Shown one piece after another: positions 44,508-59,400 of a stretch of DNA of 64,000 bases (positions within the stretch are counted from its first letter, which is position 1; every line of letters begins with the position of its first letter). Origin of the DNA: Limonium bicolor (lineage: Eukaryota > Streptophyta > Magnoliopsida > Caryophyllales > Plumbaginaceae); contig CM041778.1 of assembly GCA_023374045.1 (NCBI GenBank), positions 93,436,839 to 93,500,838 of the forward strand, given 5' to 3'. A program made the position numbers and the translations under genes. The notes beneath the pieces were generated by a model. That model searched no databases, was not told the DNA's origin, and was given only the letters and a program-made list of their open reading frames with translations.

Positions 44508-46512
44508 AAACGTGGTATCAGAGCAAAGTATCGCTCTGATGGTCTAAATACCGAGTTTAGGAAAATACCGAGTTAGGAATTAGAGACTTAGGGCTAAGGG
44601 TTGAGTGTTAGCGTGAGAGGTACGCTAGATAGGAACTTCCAGTGTGATCTGGATACCTACATATCCAATCCGCCCTCCACAACCCCCGTTATAAGTGGGG
44701 GGGAAGAACGCTAGGGAGATGGAAAGTCCTCTCATACTCGGGAAAACCCGATCTAGCAGTCGTAGAATAAACTTTGTAAAGAGAAAGAACCAGTCATACG
44801 GTAGATTCCAAGAACTGGAATCCCGAAGACGGTTCCCGTTTGAATGACAATAACCGTACTTAACAGCAGAAGATTGAAGTTCCTAAATATAGGATAATGA
44901 AATTTGCAGCACCATGGGGCGACGTGCTTCACAGTCGCGAGAACAATGTGCAGCCAATAGAAGGGAAGCGGAACTACACAATAAGTGGAAAGTAGAGTAA
45001 CAAAACCCGAGACAAGAGAGTCTACGGGTGACGCATGATAAGACCGTTAAAGGTATGCAAACCATCTAAGGAATTAGTCGAGGTTGGAAAACTTCAACGC
45101 TACAACGCCAAAGGCAGTGATACCCAAATAACATAGTTCAGACAACTATGAGAGTAATCATCAAAACTTACATCAACAGGACTACGATGTAGCTCTAAGG
45201 ATTTGTCAAACCTTGGTAACCACCGCAAGGGCGTGGGAAACAAGCCATGAAGCAAGGTACATGGAGTACCACAAGATCGGGAAAGCACCCGAACTAACAA
45301 CAACCATGTCAAGAACACTAAGAAGCTACTCAGGAGATTGATCACTAAGATCAAAAGGATCGATGGAAGAATCAATAAAACCCCAAATACGGATGGGAAT
45401 AACACCGTAACCAGCGTAGACTAACCTGAAAACCGACCTACCCGCGCATTGCTAAGGCAAGTGCAGTAACTGCAAGGCAAATTGGAAGACATTTAACGGC
45501 TAACAAGTACTTACGAAAAGTACCACCATGAAGGTGGAAGCAATTGTAGGATCACCAATCCTAGGAACTGAAGACCAAATCTGGAAAGGCCTAACAGCCC
45601 GACCATTATATTAACGAATATACCAGTCAGCAAGAAGCTGGACTTGGTCAAGATCTCAGACATGGCAACGCCATGAAGGTTTTCTTTTAAACTCAAGATT
45701 TTATTTCAAAACCAAAATTTTCTTTCAAAACCCCAAACTTCTTTTAACCTCGGTTTTTAAAACCAAACCAGAAGAATCACGGTGAGTATCATAGAATGAT
45801 AGAAGAGGAGTTGACAATAGAATACTTCACCTAGGCCTGTGATGAGCACTACGAGTGTTCCCAAATACGGGAGGTGGGAAGACCGTACTCCGAAGGAGCT
45901 TGCGGACCTGACAGACCCTTTGTGAGTTAGTCAGGTAAGTGGTAACGTACCAATAAGGTACCCCACATATGTATACATGTAGTGTACGAAACACTGGAAG
46001 TAGTCAGCCCCGTTCTACGGACTATAAGGTAAATTCAAACCGAAACAGTTGGACACCTCGAATAATCGAAGAACCCTGATAAGCTTACAAGCTAAAGGAG
46101 TCAAGAACTTACTCCAGGAGAATGATCAAGAGTTAAGAAGTGTGAGGAGCACTAACAAACGAGTAAAGACATTGGATATGTCCTAAAATCTTGAAGCAAA
46201 TCCATGAAATAGCCGGAATGAGTAACCGGCCCTAATCATAGTAAGGCGAACACCTAATTGGAACACACTAATGTTCAAGGGACAAGATATAATACTCAGA
46301 GTGATCATCTAAAGTACCAGAGGATACCGTTCACCACTGAAGGAAAACCAAACCGGTTAAAACCATAAGAGAAGTATCCATAGCCTACCCTGAGAACGGG
46401 AGACGTATAACCCCAAAAGGGACAATCTGTAATCCGAACCGTAATGCGGAGTAAACGGACAAACTACTCATAAGATAGCCAAAGGTAATGGTGTAACTCG
46501 GTAACACCCAGG
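44508..46512 (+). mobile_element. Element F, first part of the internal domain
   Basis: It is homologous to A 1109 to about 3025: primer site 44513-44524 with the same hairpin (to 44540), decayed palindrome 45446-45464, GTACC hairpin 45947-45961, and an end in aacacccaggag as in A near 3020. It is interrupted here and resumes at 55275. No coding capacity. Confidence 0.83.
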
Positions 46513-46957
46513 AGTTTACTGCACCTTCTATTATGTTGTGCATCTAATCAACCTCCATGCTATCGATAATTAGTCGTCGTAGCCACGTTAGCTTGGGGCC
46601 ATGAGAGGATCGTACCAGCATTCGTGCTGACCCCCTTTGGGGGCTGTTTTACTACACAGGTGAACATCAGGGGGCGGCCGTCGCGAGAGTAAGAAGGGGT
46701 ACAAGTGTTGCAGGTTAAGTGTGGCCTACGAGTTGTGCATGTACACTCGTATGGCAATTGAGTTTAGTAAGATGTATAGGGTGTGAGGGGTTTGTAAGAT
46801 GAATACGTATTTGGATAAGTTTGGTTGTACTAATGTTCGGTATATTCTGTAGTCAGACCGTGGCAAGGTCCTGAAGTGTAAAGAATTCCGTTGTGACATG
46901 TTTATATGTATGCTGTTAAGTTGCGAGACCACATTTGGATTGAGTCGGGGTGTTACA
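46513..46957 (+). mobile_element. LTR end fragment in inverted orientation to G
   Basis: This 445-bp fragment ends GGGGTGTTACA at 46957 and is the reverse complement, with some differences, of 50583-51040 (LTR end of G). The LTR tip is joined exactly to internal sequence of G at 46958. The left end (tttactgcacc) is broken, not an LTR terminus. Confidence 0.85.
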
Positions 46958-49900
46958 CTAAGGATGATTCTTAATCTGAAACTGCTGTTTAGTGCTTAGT
47001 GCGCTGTACAGTTTATCCTTAACTTCTTAAGACATGTCCTATGTCTATACTTAATAATCTGTGCTCTTCGCACTTCATAGTCCTTAATTATTTGTTTTGA
47101 TTCTTTTGTGTTGTTGGTTCAACTGAATTTTTCCCTTCAACTGTTGTGGTAGTAGCTGCTCTTATCTGATCTTGCGTCGTTGTCCGTGGTACGGAGTCAA
47201 CTACTTCCCGTGTTCCTTACACCACTCGTCTACATGCATGGGGTACCTTACTGGTACATTACTACTTACCCAACTAACTCATAAATGAGCGTGTCAGGCC
47301 TGCAAGCCCTGTGGGGTGCAGTCGTCCCACGTCTCATTTTAGTAAACTCATAGTGTCTGTCACACGTTTAGCTATTGCTAATTATGAAGTATTCTGTTGT
47401 CGATCTCCTCTTCATCGTTCCATGATAACATTTATTGTTCTTCTTGAACGTAATCAAGGGAAATCCATTTACTGTGTTCTTAAGTATGGTATGCTCTAGT
47501 TCTTTTTGTATCCCGTACTGATTCGGTCTCTTAGTGACTGAGGTCTCTTTCTATAGAGCCTCTTATCTTCTTTCTCATATTGTTCTACTAGGAATGCACT
47601 TCCGTTCCTCAAGGAATGGGTAGTGTGCTTCCTGTGAAATCTTACCTGACCAGGTCCAGACTACTGGCATTAATGCACAGTTCGTCTAGCATCTTATTTC
47701 CTTACTTATATCGGTCTTAACTCATAAGTCTAATTGCTCAGTGTCAATATTTGACGGCTCAAAGCTAACTGTCGCTTTACCGTGCACCACGACTTAATCC
47801 ACTTATATAGGTATTGTACTCACGACCACTACTACCATGGTAGTTGGTCCTTACCATTTTTCCCATTGATGGTGCAATTACTTATTCCAACATCTTATCT
47901 TATACTTAATCCTTTCCTGGTGTAAGCACACTGGGGGTTCTCTCATTTTGGTGTATGGCGGTTGCCGTACTGTGTTTAAAATGGTTATCTCTTAATATGA
48001 AGGTGTTCTGCATCAATCTCAGGTTTGTAAGTAGGATAATTTCTCTCACGTTCTTTCATCCTTTATGATGTTATTTACCATATAATTTAACCGGTTACTG
48101 AAGAAGTCATTCGTTGAATCAAAAGCTCTTTTGAGCGTTGGTCACTTGACGTGTCACACTGTGCACTCACAAAGTTTATCTTTGACGATTACTGATTCAT
48201 AAATCCTGGGTGTTGGATATGAGGTCTGTCTATGCAGCCTCCCTTATTACTCAAGTGTATCTGGTACGTTCTAAGGTAATCTCAAGGTTACAGTTTTCAT
48301 TCTCTAACAAAAGCGTATTATATCTCTAATAAGTGAAAGCCCTTTTGAGGGGTTTATTCCCACTCATGGCCTCATAACAAGGAGAGGTATCCCCACCCTA
48401 AAAGGAATGGTTTGTTCTCCGCCCCTGACAATGTACTGTCTCATTATTCTCATTGGAGCCCCTTTCCTGGTAACGCTTCCACAATCTAAGTTATTGGTTT
48501 GCAACCGTTCATGTTCACGAATTGTAGTTCGTTCATGGCTTAAACAAGCTCTCCTACAACTTACTGTGCCTCAGGCTCTGATGTGGTTAACATCCTTGGC
48601 TCGTAGGCTCTTAGTGCTTAATGTCTCAGTTCATCACTTGTACTCTTACTCATCTGTAGGTTATCCTCATAAGATTCTAGTTCTTAGACACTATCCACCG
48701 TTAGGTTACATATTAAATGTAGTATCGAGTTCATGGTAAGTTGCTGCATCCTGCTTTCAGCTATGGAAGTTTATTCAGGTGATCTGAGGTTACTTAGTGT
48801 CCTCGAAAATACTGTCATTTTACTAGACTTATGTCTTTTAGCAATCAAGGTTAGGTTCGTATTAGGCGTTTCCTTACGGTGTCCAAGTTGGATATCATCC
48901 TGTCATCTTATACTTCCATCTCAACGCTTCGTTCAACTTCTGTTGACTACGCCACCCGTTGATGATCAATCATACTTGGGTGTTAATGAGTTAGACAACC
49001 AGTATTAACTGTCATCCATCAGTTGTTCGGCTCGACTAAGCCCGCTCTGTGGGGGTAGTCCTCTGAGCTTTCCTCTGTCGGAATTGTATGTCCTTAACCC
49101 TTGGTAGGTTATAACTTAAGTTCACTTTCCTTTGTCCCTGTTTCGGGGTTTACTAACATATTCAACGAAGATCGTTGTTATTGGTATGCTTAACGGTCAT
49201 CTCGGGAGTTTTATCCCGCTCTTCTTGGCAGACGTTATGTCAACAGTCTCAATGGTATCTTATAATACATTCCTTGTATGTTATTGCTTACATAGTGTTT
49301 GCTCGGATCTCTGAGCGATCTCTTAGGTTTTTCCCTTCAAGGTTCGGGGTCGGTGTTCTTACCTGTATTGTTCGTTGTTGTTGTTGTAGTAGGCTGTACC
49401 ATTGCTAGAATTTATGTCGTCCGGTATTCCGTCCAAGTTCAGCTCCCTGTTGACTGGTGTGTCACCTCATCTCTTCATGGTCAGGCCGTCGGGCCTTTCC
49501 AAGGTCTTATTTTCCCGTTCTTATAGATTTTAGTCCGATATTAAAATGTACTACAACTGTAGCGTTCCCCTATCTCGCCATGATGGCTTTTCATGTAGCT
49601 TAACCGTGGTAGCACTTGCTATAGCAAGTGCGCCATGCAAGATAAGCTACCGGTACCGTGTACGTCGGTAGTGGTACTTCCACCTAGTTTCCATATCTTT
49701 GGCAGTCCTCGGGACTCCTTCGATGTCCTCTTATTTAGGATAACTAGCCATCCGGCAGTTTCCTGGTTGTTTTGACAGCACTGTCATTTATCAGGGTGTT
49801 CCTCTTTCTAAGGGAATCCCCTTGTTATTTACTCATGTCTTGACTCTCGCTCCCGTTTCCACACATTTTGTCGTGGTTACTAAGTAATGATCCTCCTTCA

Positions 49901-50582
49901 GGCACTACATCGTAGTCCTATTCCGGTATACAATTTGTATGCGTTTTTATCGTTGTCTGTGCTACGTCAAACAGGTTTGTAACCTTCCTCATTGTATGGG
50001 GTTTGGAGTCCCCGTTTCTAACTGGACTTTCCAGTAATCTTAACCCTTGTGCTGGTATCATCCACGGTTATGCTCATTTGGACCACTGTCCGGTGCTCAT
50101 GTCGCTTAACCTTTCTTATCCATTGCACTCGTAGTACTTTTCTTATCATTGGTATTGTGGTGTAACTCGATGCGTAGCATGTCGACCCATGTGACCGGTA
50201 ATTTCTGTTCCCTTACTGGTAGAATTCCCTTGGTAGCGCCTGTTTCACCGCTGCGCCTTAGTTAAAACGTTCAAGTTCTCATAAACTGTTGTTTAACAAG
50301 ATGTTTCTCGTATTGCTTACTGTTAACTAACTGCCAGATTGGGTTTTTCCCGAGTAAGAGAAGGCTTTCTTCTCTCTGGTGTTTGTTCCCCGTAATTCAA
50401 ATCTAGGGATGTGGAGGGCAGGTCTAGGTACTATGGATATCCGGTAAACACGGGAAGTCCTAACTAACGTACCTCACACTCTATCACTCAACCCTTACCC
50501 ATAACTCAAACTCAACCTCAGTATTCTCCTAAGTTCGGTAATTCTTGTCTTCATAGCGTAACTACGTTCTGATACCACTTTT
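46958..50582 (-). mobile_element. Element G, internal domain (truncated, coding-free)
   Basis: In element sense it runs from the LTR end to about 3.6 kb inside, with the family blocks: primer site 50566-50577 (TGGTATCAGAAC, one change), palindrome 49612-49631, GTACC hairpin 47243-47257, and gcacta-agcac blocks near 46990. The 3' part, including both polypurine modules, is missing. Frames such as 48407-49008 are chance ORFs. Confidence 0.83.
49612..49631 (-). other. Perfect 20-nt palindrome (G)
   Basis: GCACTTGCTATAGCAAGTGC. Relative to C (GCACTTGCCATGGCAAGTGC), the inner C and G change together to T and A, keeping the palindrome. Confidence 0.85.
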
Positions 50583-50623
50583 TGTAACACCCCATCTCAA
50601 TCCAAATGTGGTTTCGCAACTTA

Positions 50624-50628
<5 letters not shown>

Positions 50629-50654
<26 letters not shown>
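50629..50654. repeat. (TA)n microsatellite
   Basis: About 13 TA units lie 46 bp inside the G LTR. The inverted fragment at 46513-46957 lacks the expansion, so it arose after the copies split. Confidence 0.9.
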
Positions 50655-52241
50655 CATGTCACAGCGGAATTCAATACACTCCAGGACCTTGCCACGGTCT
50701 GTTTGACAGAATATACCGAACATTAGTACATACCAACCTTATCCAAATACATATCCTTCTTACAATCCCCTCACATCCTATACATCTTACTAACTCAAAT
50801 TGCCATACGAGCATACATGCACAACTCGTAGGCCACACTTAACCCGTAACGCTTGTACCCCATCTTACTCTTGCGACGGCCGCCTCCTGACGTTCACCTG
50901 TGTAGTAAAAACAGCCCTCAAAGGGGGTCAGCGCGAATGCTGGTACGATCCTCTCATGGCCCCCAAGCTAACGTGGCTATGACAACTAATTGTCGATAGC
51001 ATAGAGGTTGATTAGATGCACAAATAATAGAAGGTGCAATAAACAACAAACCAATTATGAACAATCAAAGTTCAAACACAATGAACGACTTAAATGTGTT
51101 CCCTTAATTAGTGAGTCAATTATTTCACTCCTTAAGTTATGTTTCCTCTTAATCTTAATCTATCCTTATCTTACCTCAATCTTAGTCTTAGAAAACAACC
51201 ATCCTTTAAAAAGGAATGGAAGTAGCTTATCTCAGTCTTATAATACAAACCATCCTTTAAATAGGAATGGTTGCAACTTATCTCAAACCTTATCTCATAT
51301 ATGCCAACCGTTCTCTCATTGGGAACTGGCTAACCCTTAGTTTGTGTTTATTTTTGTAGGGCTTGGTTAACCCTAGCCAGCAGCAGGACACTTACCGGCA
51401 ATAACAACATTCTTAAATTGTTGGGGATGTAGGCTAGATCCCCCCACGCCATCTTAATGCCACCTACCTTGGACTGGATGTCCAATGTAGCTGAGCCGGT
51501 CAACCGACCCTAGGCTACAAGTCCGAAGACAAGTCCTTAAGCGGAAGTCGGATCCGCTTTAGATACCGACCCCCTTTCCTTAGCATGCATGACCGGAGTC
51601 AGTCCCAGGTTCCTCACTCCCCCAAGTACCAGTTAGTAGAAGTCTTAAGACAATGTTTGTTGGTTAAACCTCTTTCGGTTTTAACAAACTAATATTAGGG
51701 AGTGTTCCTTAGTCTCACACAATCCTTACTAAACGTTAGTTAGTAGTTTCTCACGGTAAGTTGTGTTAGTTTTCAAACATCACACAACAATACAATAAAC
51801 ATAATGTTCTGGTTGCATGCTTTATCTTGTTTAGTGAGCACACAAAAACAAATAGCACACAAGCCGAGGGACACCTCGTTAGCAAGTAGGTCACAAGAAG
51901 AACTGTACCGTTCACCGTAGGTGGTTGCTTGTTTAATCCTCCTGGGTCCCAATTCACAAGTCCTAAAACATTCATTCAGTTTTAGGTTATTAGTTACTTA
52001 ACTCATCCCAACTTACTTAACCTACTTACCCACCATTGTTCACCATTTAATGTTCACTAAGTCCTTACAGTTTTAACTTAGACCTTTAAGTGCATCATTT
52101 CTCATTGTCTCTTATACTTATTCGCCCACTTAATTGTCATTAATTCCCACCAAACATGTCCTTAATAAATTTATAATATCACTACCTATCAATCCCCATC
52201 ATTACCTAACATTTTCCAAGCTTATACACCATTTTTAGAGT

Positions 52242-52496
52242 GGTCCGGGACCTTGTCCTCAACCTAAGTCCCGGACCCATACCTGGTTCAAACTCTCGGC
52301 TGTTTTTATGTAGTGGTCCGGGACTTTGTATGGGACTTAAGTCCCGGACCAATGTAAGCTAAAATCCTCGGGGGTAAATCAGGGGGTGGTCCGGAACTTC
52401 ATACCAAACTTAAGTACCGGACCATAAGGTTGTAGCAACTCTCGGCCATATTTTTAGGGTGGTCCGGAACTTTACCCTGGACTTAAGTCCCGGACC
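52242..52496. repeat. Tandem GGTCCGGGAC hairpin array, 73-bp period (G)
   Basis: Four hairpins start at 52242, 52315, 52388 and 52461, an exact 73-bp spacing. The stems are GGTCCGGGAC or GGTCCGGAAC against GTCCCGGACC or GTACCGGACC. Confidence 0.92.
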
Positions 52497-55274
52497 AGCT
52501 ACAGATTTTTGCCCTTTTTATTTTCCTAAGTGCATTTGCACTTGTTCTCTTCATCCATAAATCACCCAAACTTTTATACATGATCTTAGGCATGTTCTAA
52601 TACCAAAATAACCTCTTAAACTTGTCCAATTCCTTCTCTAACCTTATAACCCAATTTCTCACATAATCTCTTAACACTTGTAATATTTTCCTTACACTTC
52701 CAACATGTAAAGTTTGTCTAAAACTTCAACTAACCAAAGTGTTTCCTTTCCACCAATATAACTACTCCTCAAGCATCATCATGCACAACCCATTTGCTTT
52801 ATTCACACTTCTCATAGCTATTTATAATCTAGCACATGCTTACTTCCTTACAAGTCATTATATCTTATTTTTCCTTCAAACTTTGTACAAACTTCCTAGC
52901 TTCCTTCACTATGGTTTTGGTGCTTAAATTAATCATTTGATCCCCTAGCCCCTCTTAGACATCTACATCTCTTTTACTCAACTTACTCACCATTCTCATG
53001 ATCTTACACTCTTATACATTCCTAGTCAATTTCCTCGATAATCGACAACATTCTCCTTCAATCTTCACTCCCATCACCTATGTCCACTCATTACCATCTA
53101 AACTAAAACCTTATTGTTCCACCACTAGTATCCTCTTCACTTACACAAGCTTCCCAAAAATTCTCATTGTTATATTCCCTAGTTCATACCTAAATCATCT
53201 TAAGCATTATACACCTTCTCCTTCAAATTTATGCACAAGTCTCACCATTCCTCTTACCATGACTTTGGTGTGTTCAATACACCCCTTTTAAACTCTAATT
53301 TCCTCATAGACAACTCTAGGTCATTCTAAACCTCAAGAACTACTTAGTTAATCATTTCCACTCAAATTCCTCTTAATGATCCCTAGTAAATCCTAGGGCA
53401 TATTAACTCACCACCACCACTTAAACACTTTGTTTTCTACTCAAATTTCGCCATAGCTTCCCTAGTATTTTATCATGCCCAAATGCATTGTTTTCCTCAT
53501 TCAACCATCTCACACACATCAAGTCCTTTCTCATCTTATTTTCTCACCCAAATCAACTCATTCACAACAAACTCAATATGATGCAATAATCTTAAATTGC
53601 ATAGCACTAAGGCTCTTAAATAACATGGCTCTTAGGCCCTTAAATGACTTAAACTTAAACACTGAATTTCCCACATATAAAAGCTTTCAACCTGCAAATA
53701 CACACAACAATGCTCCCATAGCAATATAAGTGTTCTCTTAATTCACCTTATACTTATCTTACTAACTTATTTCCATTGGCTCCTTAATCACAAGTTCATA
53801 AGCTTGTTTAAATTCTTTTTCCTAGGTTATATAACCCATTACATAATGTAAGCTTTAAGCTACATTAGTACTCACCTAAAACTCATCCCTTAAAACTTAA
53901 ACCACCATTAGGTAAGCAATTTACCTTGTTTTTCTCAAGTTTCTCTCAAGTTTCTCCTTAGGCTTCTTCCCTTGGGAATCTCGGCCACCATTCTAATTTC
54001 CTTTGCCAATGTTCTAATCAATATACAATGACTCCAATGAGTACTAAACAACACACTAACCTTAAGGAATAAAACCTAGGTTAAAAATGTGTTTTAAGGT
54101 ATTAAATTGAATGTTTTACCTTGGATTCTCACAACAAGTTTGGATATGAATCAAGAAGGACCTCCTCTGGCCCTTGGAGAATAGAATCAAGCTAGAACAA
54201 TGGATAAAACAAGGCTCCATGAGAAGGTAATTTTCAGTCATGAAGAAGATGTGGTGGAAACATGGTTTTTCTTACATTTTCCTTACCTAGAATGAATGGA
54301 GAAGATAATGAACACCTCAATCTAGCTTTTCCTCCTCCAATGGCGATTTCCCATGGCTCCAAAATGAGGCTTTTCAAATTTTGAAAAGATAGGAAGCAAG
54401 GCCTTGGTCTAACTAAGAGAAATCTATGCTTTGTTTTTTATTTGGAGCTAAAATAAAGATTTGGTGGGCAAAGCAAGGTTAGGCAACAATGGTGCTGTTT
54501 GGGAACGGTTTAGAACAGAGAAGAAGAAAGAGGAACTCGTTGGTGAAGAAGAGAAATGAAGAAGAGAGGAGAGAGGTAGGCTAATAAAGGATATTTTGCT
54601 TTATAAAAGCAAATAGTAACTTTATTTACTTTATCTCTTCTTATTTTCTTATTGATGAAGTCTGTGGTGACTCATCCCCTTAAAACCGCCCCCCCCTTAA
54701 TAATTAACATACATAAGGCCTTGTTTGGCCATTTAACTAATTAAGGTTGACTTAAGTCAAAACTAGCACTATTGAGCACTATTCACTAATTAGTGCACAT
54801 ATTCATGAAATTTGGTTTCCCATTGATTTAGGCTTCCTAATGTGATACTAATTAGTACACATGTTGATTAAGGTGTAATAATGGGCATTTAGCCACTCAA
54901 AACTCATTCTAAGACAATTTCTCAAAAAGGTGCTTTAGGAGTCTTAACACATTTGTGTTTAAGCTGTTTTTGAGCTTGGTTCTTGTGTTTAACAGTTGCT
55001 GTTAGTCTTGATGATATTATTGCTAATAAGTTCAATTTAGAGCACATTTTTAATTAAAATTTCTTTGTTCTTGTTTATTGATTTATATGTATTTTATATT
55101 ATAATTTAGTGTGATTATGATATACTACTAAGTTATCTCATATATTTGATAAATTGTGTCTTATAGCTTTTTTTTTTCTTGGTTTAATTGTCTACCAATC
55201 TTCTAAGCATATTCTAGATTTTAGCTAATACATAATTTGATGTTACTTAGCATACTTAGGTTTGGGGTATTTCA

Positions 55275-56411
55275 ACGACCCAAGATCAGACAAGAGCAGC
55301 TACTACCACAAACAGTCGAAGAGAAGAATTAGTTGAACCAACAACGCAAAGGAATCAGAGAACAAATAATTAAGGACTATGAAGTGCGAAGATCACAGAT
55401 TGTTGGACATGTCTTAAGATGTAATAGATTAAACTGTAAAGTGCAATAAGCACTAAACAGTAGTTTCAGATTAAGAATCATCCTTAGACCAAAGGTCAGA
55501 TGGAAAGAACGATTTAGACACCTGAGAAAACACTAAGAATATGAACGTTAGATCTTCAAGGAGAATGCATAGACGAGTTACAACTCATTAAGGCCGTGTA
55601 TATATAAGATAACACGTGTCCATTGAAAGACCTTTAGTACACAGATATAAGCATGTAGGAGAAGAATATACAATACTATAAAAGGATAAGAAAGGCAAAC
55701 GGAGCCTAAGACTATTAGAGTCGCGCAGCGGAAGCTAGCAGATCAGTACCTTTGAGGTTAGATCAAACTAAGTTAAGAATATGGTATAAGTACCATTAAG
55801 AATCCTCCATACAGAGACTAAGTCATTAGCATAGTTATGACCCTCTGATCGAATTATAAGTAAGATAAATGACTTGGAAGCTAGAATGCTTGGTGAGAAT
55901 TAGACATCTTGAACTTATGTTCAAGGATGATATAATGTTGATTACGTGGGCGTAATCCATTTTAAGGGGGGTAGAGCGAAAACCGCTTAGCGTATGTTTA
56001 TGTACTGAGTACGTAAACTACGATGTGCATTGCACAAATAAATTGAGAATTTGTTTTAGATTTTTTTTACACAAACATCTTGAGATAAATCATGGTTATT
56101 GCACACAGAAGATGTGAATACCATACATATTAAGTACCTATCTTGTTAACTCCGGTGTGAGTACAAGTTAAGAGAATTAAGGAAGAGGATTAAGGAGACT
56201 TAAGGAATATGGAATATATGAGATATGGGTCGGTATGAAACTACATGTGAGATAAGAATAAGATAACACTATGAGATATTATTTGATATGAGTATGAGGA
56301 AGAAGATAGTAATTCTATGAGATATAGGATGGTGAGAAATGGTATGAGACTGATATAGAATTTAGTAGGAATGAGAGTCTTGAGGTAATTACTAAGAGAT
56401 GAAGTGGGAAT
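55275..56411 (+). mobile_element. Element F, second part of the internal domain
   Basis: It resumes the A-like internal sequence (compare A from about 3030). It contains a family block near 55420-55490, a possible pol remnant near 55725-55760, and the internal hairpin plus polypurine module at 55940-55974 (GATTACG-TGGG-CGTAATC, then AAGGGGGGTAG). It is cut at 56411 by the LTR of H. Confidence 0.8.
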
Positions 56412-59400
56412 TGTAACACCCCTACTCTAATCGGCTCCTAATCATCTTACTTAATATTATAATCGCAGCGGTAATCTCAATAATTGAACTACTGGTGTCA
56501 CCGTTCTCACTCGCCCATACGAGTAATAACGTGCTTACTGACATATACTTAAATACGAAACAATTTCCCACAGTGACAACAAGAGATAGATCTAACTTTC
56601 CCAAACCATATAAAATACATTCACAGTGAGCATTCTAAGTATCCCAGTCCTATACACGTTTCTAAGTTCGTATCAAAATGCAACAGTGCATATTTAAACA
56701 ACTGTAATTAAACTACCCAGCGCGTCCCTCTCTTTGCCGACACCGGAAGCTGCATACCTGCAAAAATGGTTGTTTGTGGTATGGAATCAGCCCCTGCTGA
56801 GTATGTTACTACATGACTATCATGGCCCCTCGGACCCTCAGTTATTTGGTCGAGAGCATGCAATTCATTTTCATGCAAGTAGTTTAATGTTAAAACTGTA
56901 AATCAACAATATATATTGCAGTAAACTCAAATAACAAACAAGCCCCCGGCTTCACACATCGCATCGTAATAAACCACTGAAAGCGTTACAACGCTTATAT
57001 GAGTACAGAGACTCCATTCCAACAAACACTTATTAGTTCATAATTGAGTTCGGCGACTCACTCGACCAACACAATCCACCATAATCTACACATGAGTACA
57101 GCGACTCGACACAACCAGTTCACAACACACAATATGAGCACAATGGCTCGTTCAAACAAATCCACCAAAATACCACACATAACCACAAAGCATAACCAAT
57201 GAACAACAAAGGCGAAACAACGAGAATTATAAACGAGTATAAACTCTCGTCTTTGGCATGTAAGCCCAAATAATGTTCGCCTAATGTACGAGCTAATATA
57301 GTCATTCGGAATTGTTTAGTCATGTCTAATGACAACGTCTCGTTAGAACGACGTGTCTCTAAGTTACTCATCTCTTATGGCGGGTCACCCATGGCAATAG
57401 CCACTCCAGCGGTAGAGTCTCCGACCGACGAACCATCTGTAGTCCGTTGGAAATTTATCCAGATACTTACGGTTACCACACGGTATCCTAGTATCGTTAA
57501 TGGATCACAGTTCACAGCAAGAGCCACATCCTCTTGATAACCTTATCTATACCATCGCATCGTTTTACTATTTTTCCTAACACAGCAGACTAAGGTCGTT
57601 AATCCAATCCTGAGTATGTCGACTCGGGATCCAGTGTTAGATACGGGAGCGGCATTAAAGAGGCCAATGCTCCGTATATAAGTCTCGGATATTATATATG
57701 TATATATCTTATTATCCTAATGCTACAACGTTTTTACTTACGTTCCTTATATTACACATATAAGATAGCATCATTGCCGCTAGTTCGTTTTATAATATGT
57801 TCATATATACGAACGGTACTGTTATCGTACAACAGTAATAATAAAGCAGCATTAATACACAACTCAAGCATATTAATTCACACAAGCGGACAATCAATCT
57901 TATCACAGATTTTCACACAATGTCTGAACTGAGAAAATCCTCAGAGACAATCAATCCACATAAATAACATACCGTGCACCAGGAATATAGGACCGTGGAG
58001 TATGAATCAAGCTAACTCTGATGCTCCTCGAGATGCCTCCAACAATCTAATAATACGTATCACACTACATATTAGCATCTCATGTAAAACAATACTATGC
58101 GGTACCTCGTACCGTCTCTAATCCCTCCCGGTTCATTCCCCGTTATTAGCTAATAACATCTCTTGGGTTTTCGGTCTAATTCAGGATTAGTTTTACGTAA
58201 ATGTTATAGTACATGTATAGTTACGTCATAGTATATTAATATACTTAAACTTATACGTTCATTATCGCATGTATATAATAATACACTTGTATATTATAGT
58301 TTTGAAACTATTTTGCATGTATAATCTTTATCATATATTATACATCCCACCTTAGTATTTATTTCTCTAAGGTCAGTTTATCCAAGTGCAAAGTGTGGTA
58401 TATTTCACATTTAAAATACTTTGAAATATATAAATCCTTATTATTTCATGTACACATTTAACATTAGAATTTCCTTAACTAATGTTATAATTCTTTTCTC
58501 CTTATCTTATATTATCCCACTTATAATATTATATGGTTATTGAACCATGTTATATTTCTCACTCCACAACATATATTTATTTATATATATGTATTATGGG
58601 ACCATTTATTATATGGTAAGTTTTTAATAATATATCATTCTTCCTTAATGAATATTCCTTATATTATAAATGTTACAATCCCTATAACATAACAAACCAT
58701 ATTATAAACTTTATTTCAAAACACCCATATTATTTATAATAATCCCATTACTTTATGAGAACTTCATATCCCCTTTAGTTTGTAACATTCTCAAATAATA
58801 ACTCTTAGATCTTATATTAAGGTTATTTAACATGGTTCCCAACCACATAATTACTAATGTTAATTTATAACATTTTTAACCTTGGTATATAGTTTATAAT
58901 ATATTATAATATTCATATATTCCATACGAATTATAAAATAACTATTATCAATACTAACCTAATACCTTTACAAATTAATGTAAATTTATAGTACAATCTC
59001 TTACCCATGAGCTTTTCTCTAGTCCATATCTGTTATGAATCCAAGTATTATTCAATACAGTCCATGATCAACTATTAAACTGAATTCTAATTTACTGGAT
59101 CTAGCCCAATTTAATATTCTGATTTATATCCACTTCTGATTTGGGCTTAATCCCAATACCAAATATGCACCCTATTATCTAATACCAAGTTAAATCCATT
59201 TCTAAGCCCAATTGATCCACTTAATTTAATTTAGCCAGATCATTTGTTAAAGGTGGTTTGACCCAGACTAACTAAGACCCAATTCATTTTGGCCCCTCTG
59301 TCCACTTTACGCGTGCAAGTCATGTGTATTTGACTTGCTAATTTTTTTGACCGGCTCTAGATTCTTCGTTATAAGTCCGTTTAAATACTCGCCGTTTGTT

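Larger units (their letters stand above)
50583..55274 (-). mobile_element. Element G, complete 5' LTR (4.69 kb)
   Basis: In element sense it runs from TGAAATACCCC (55274) to GGGGTGTTACA (50583). It contains a TA microsatellite (50629-50654), a 73-bp hairpin array (52242-52496) and a TGASTCA box (54668-54674). Next to it at 55275, element F resumes. Sequence between 52500 and 54500 is AT-rich with no supported ORF. Confidence 0.9.

Noticed and set aside
48407..49008. Two plus-strand ORFs of 110 and 91 codons in G
   Set aside because: They lie antisense to the element, have no family, and are not kept in A or C.
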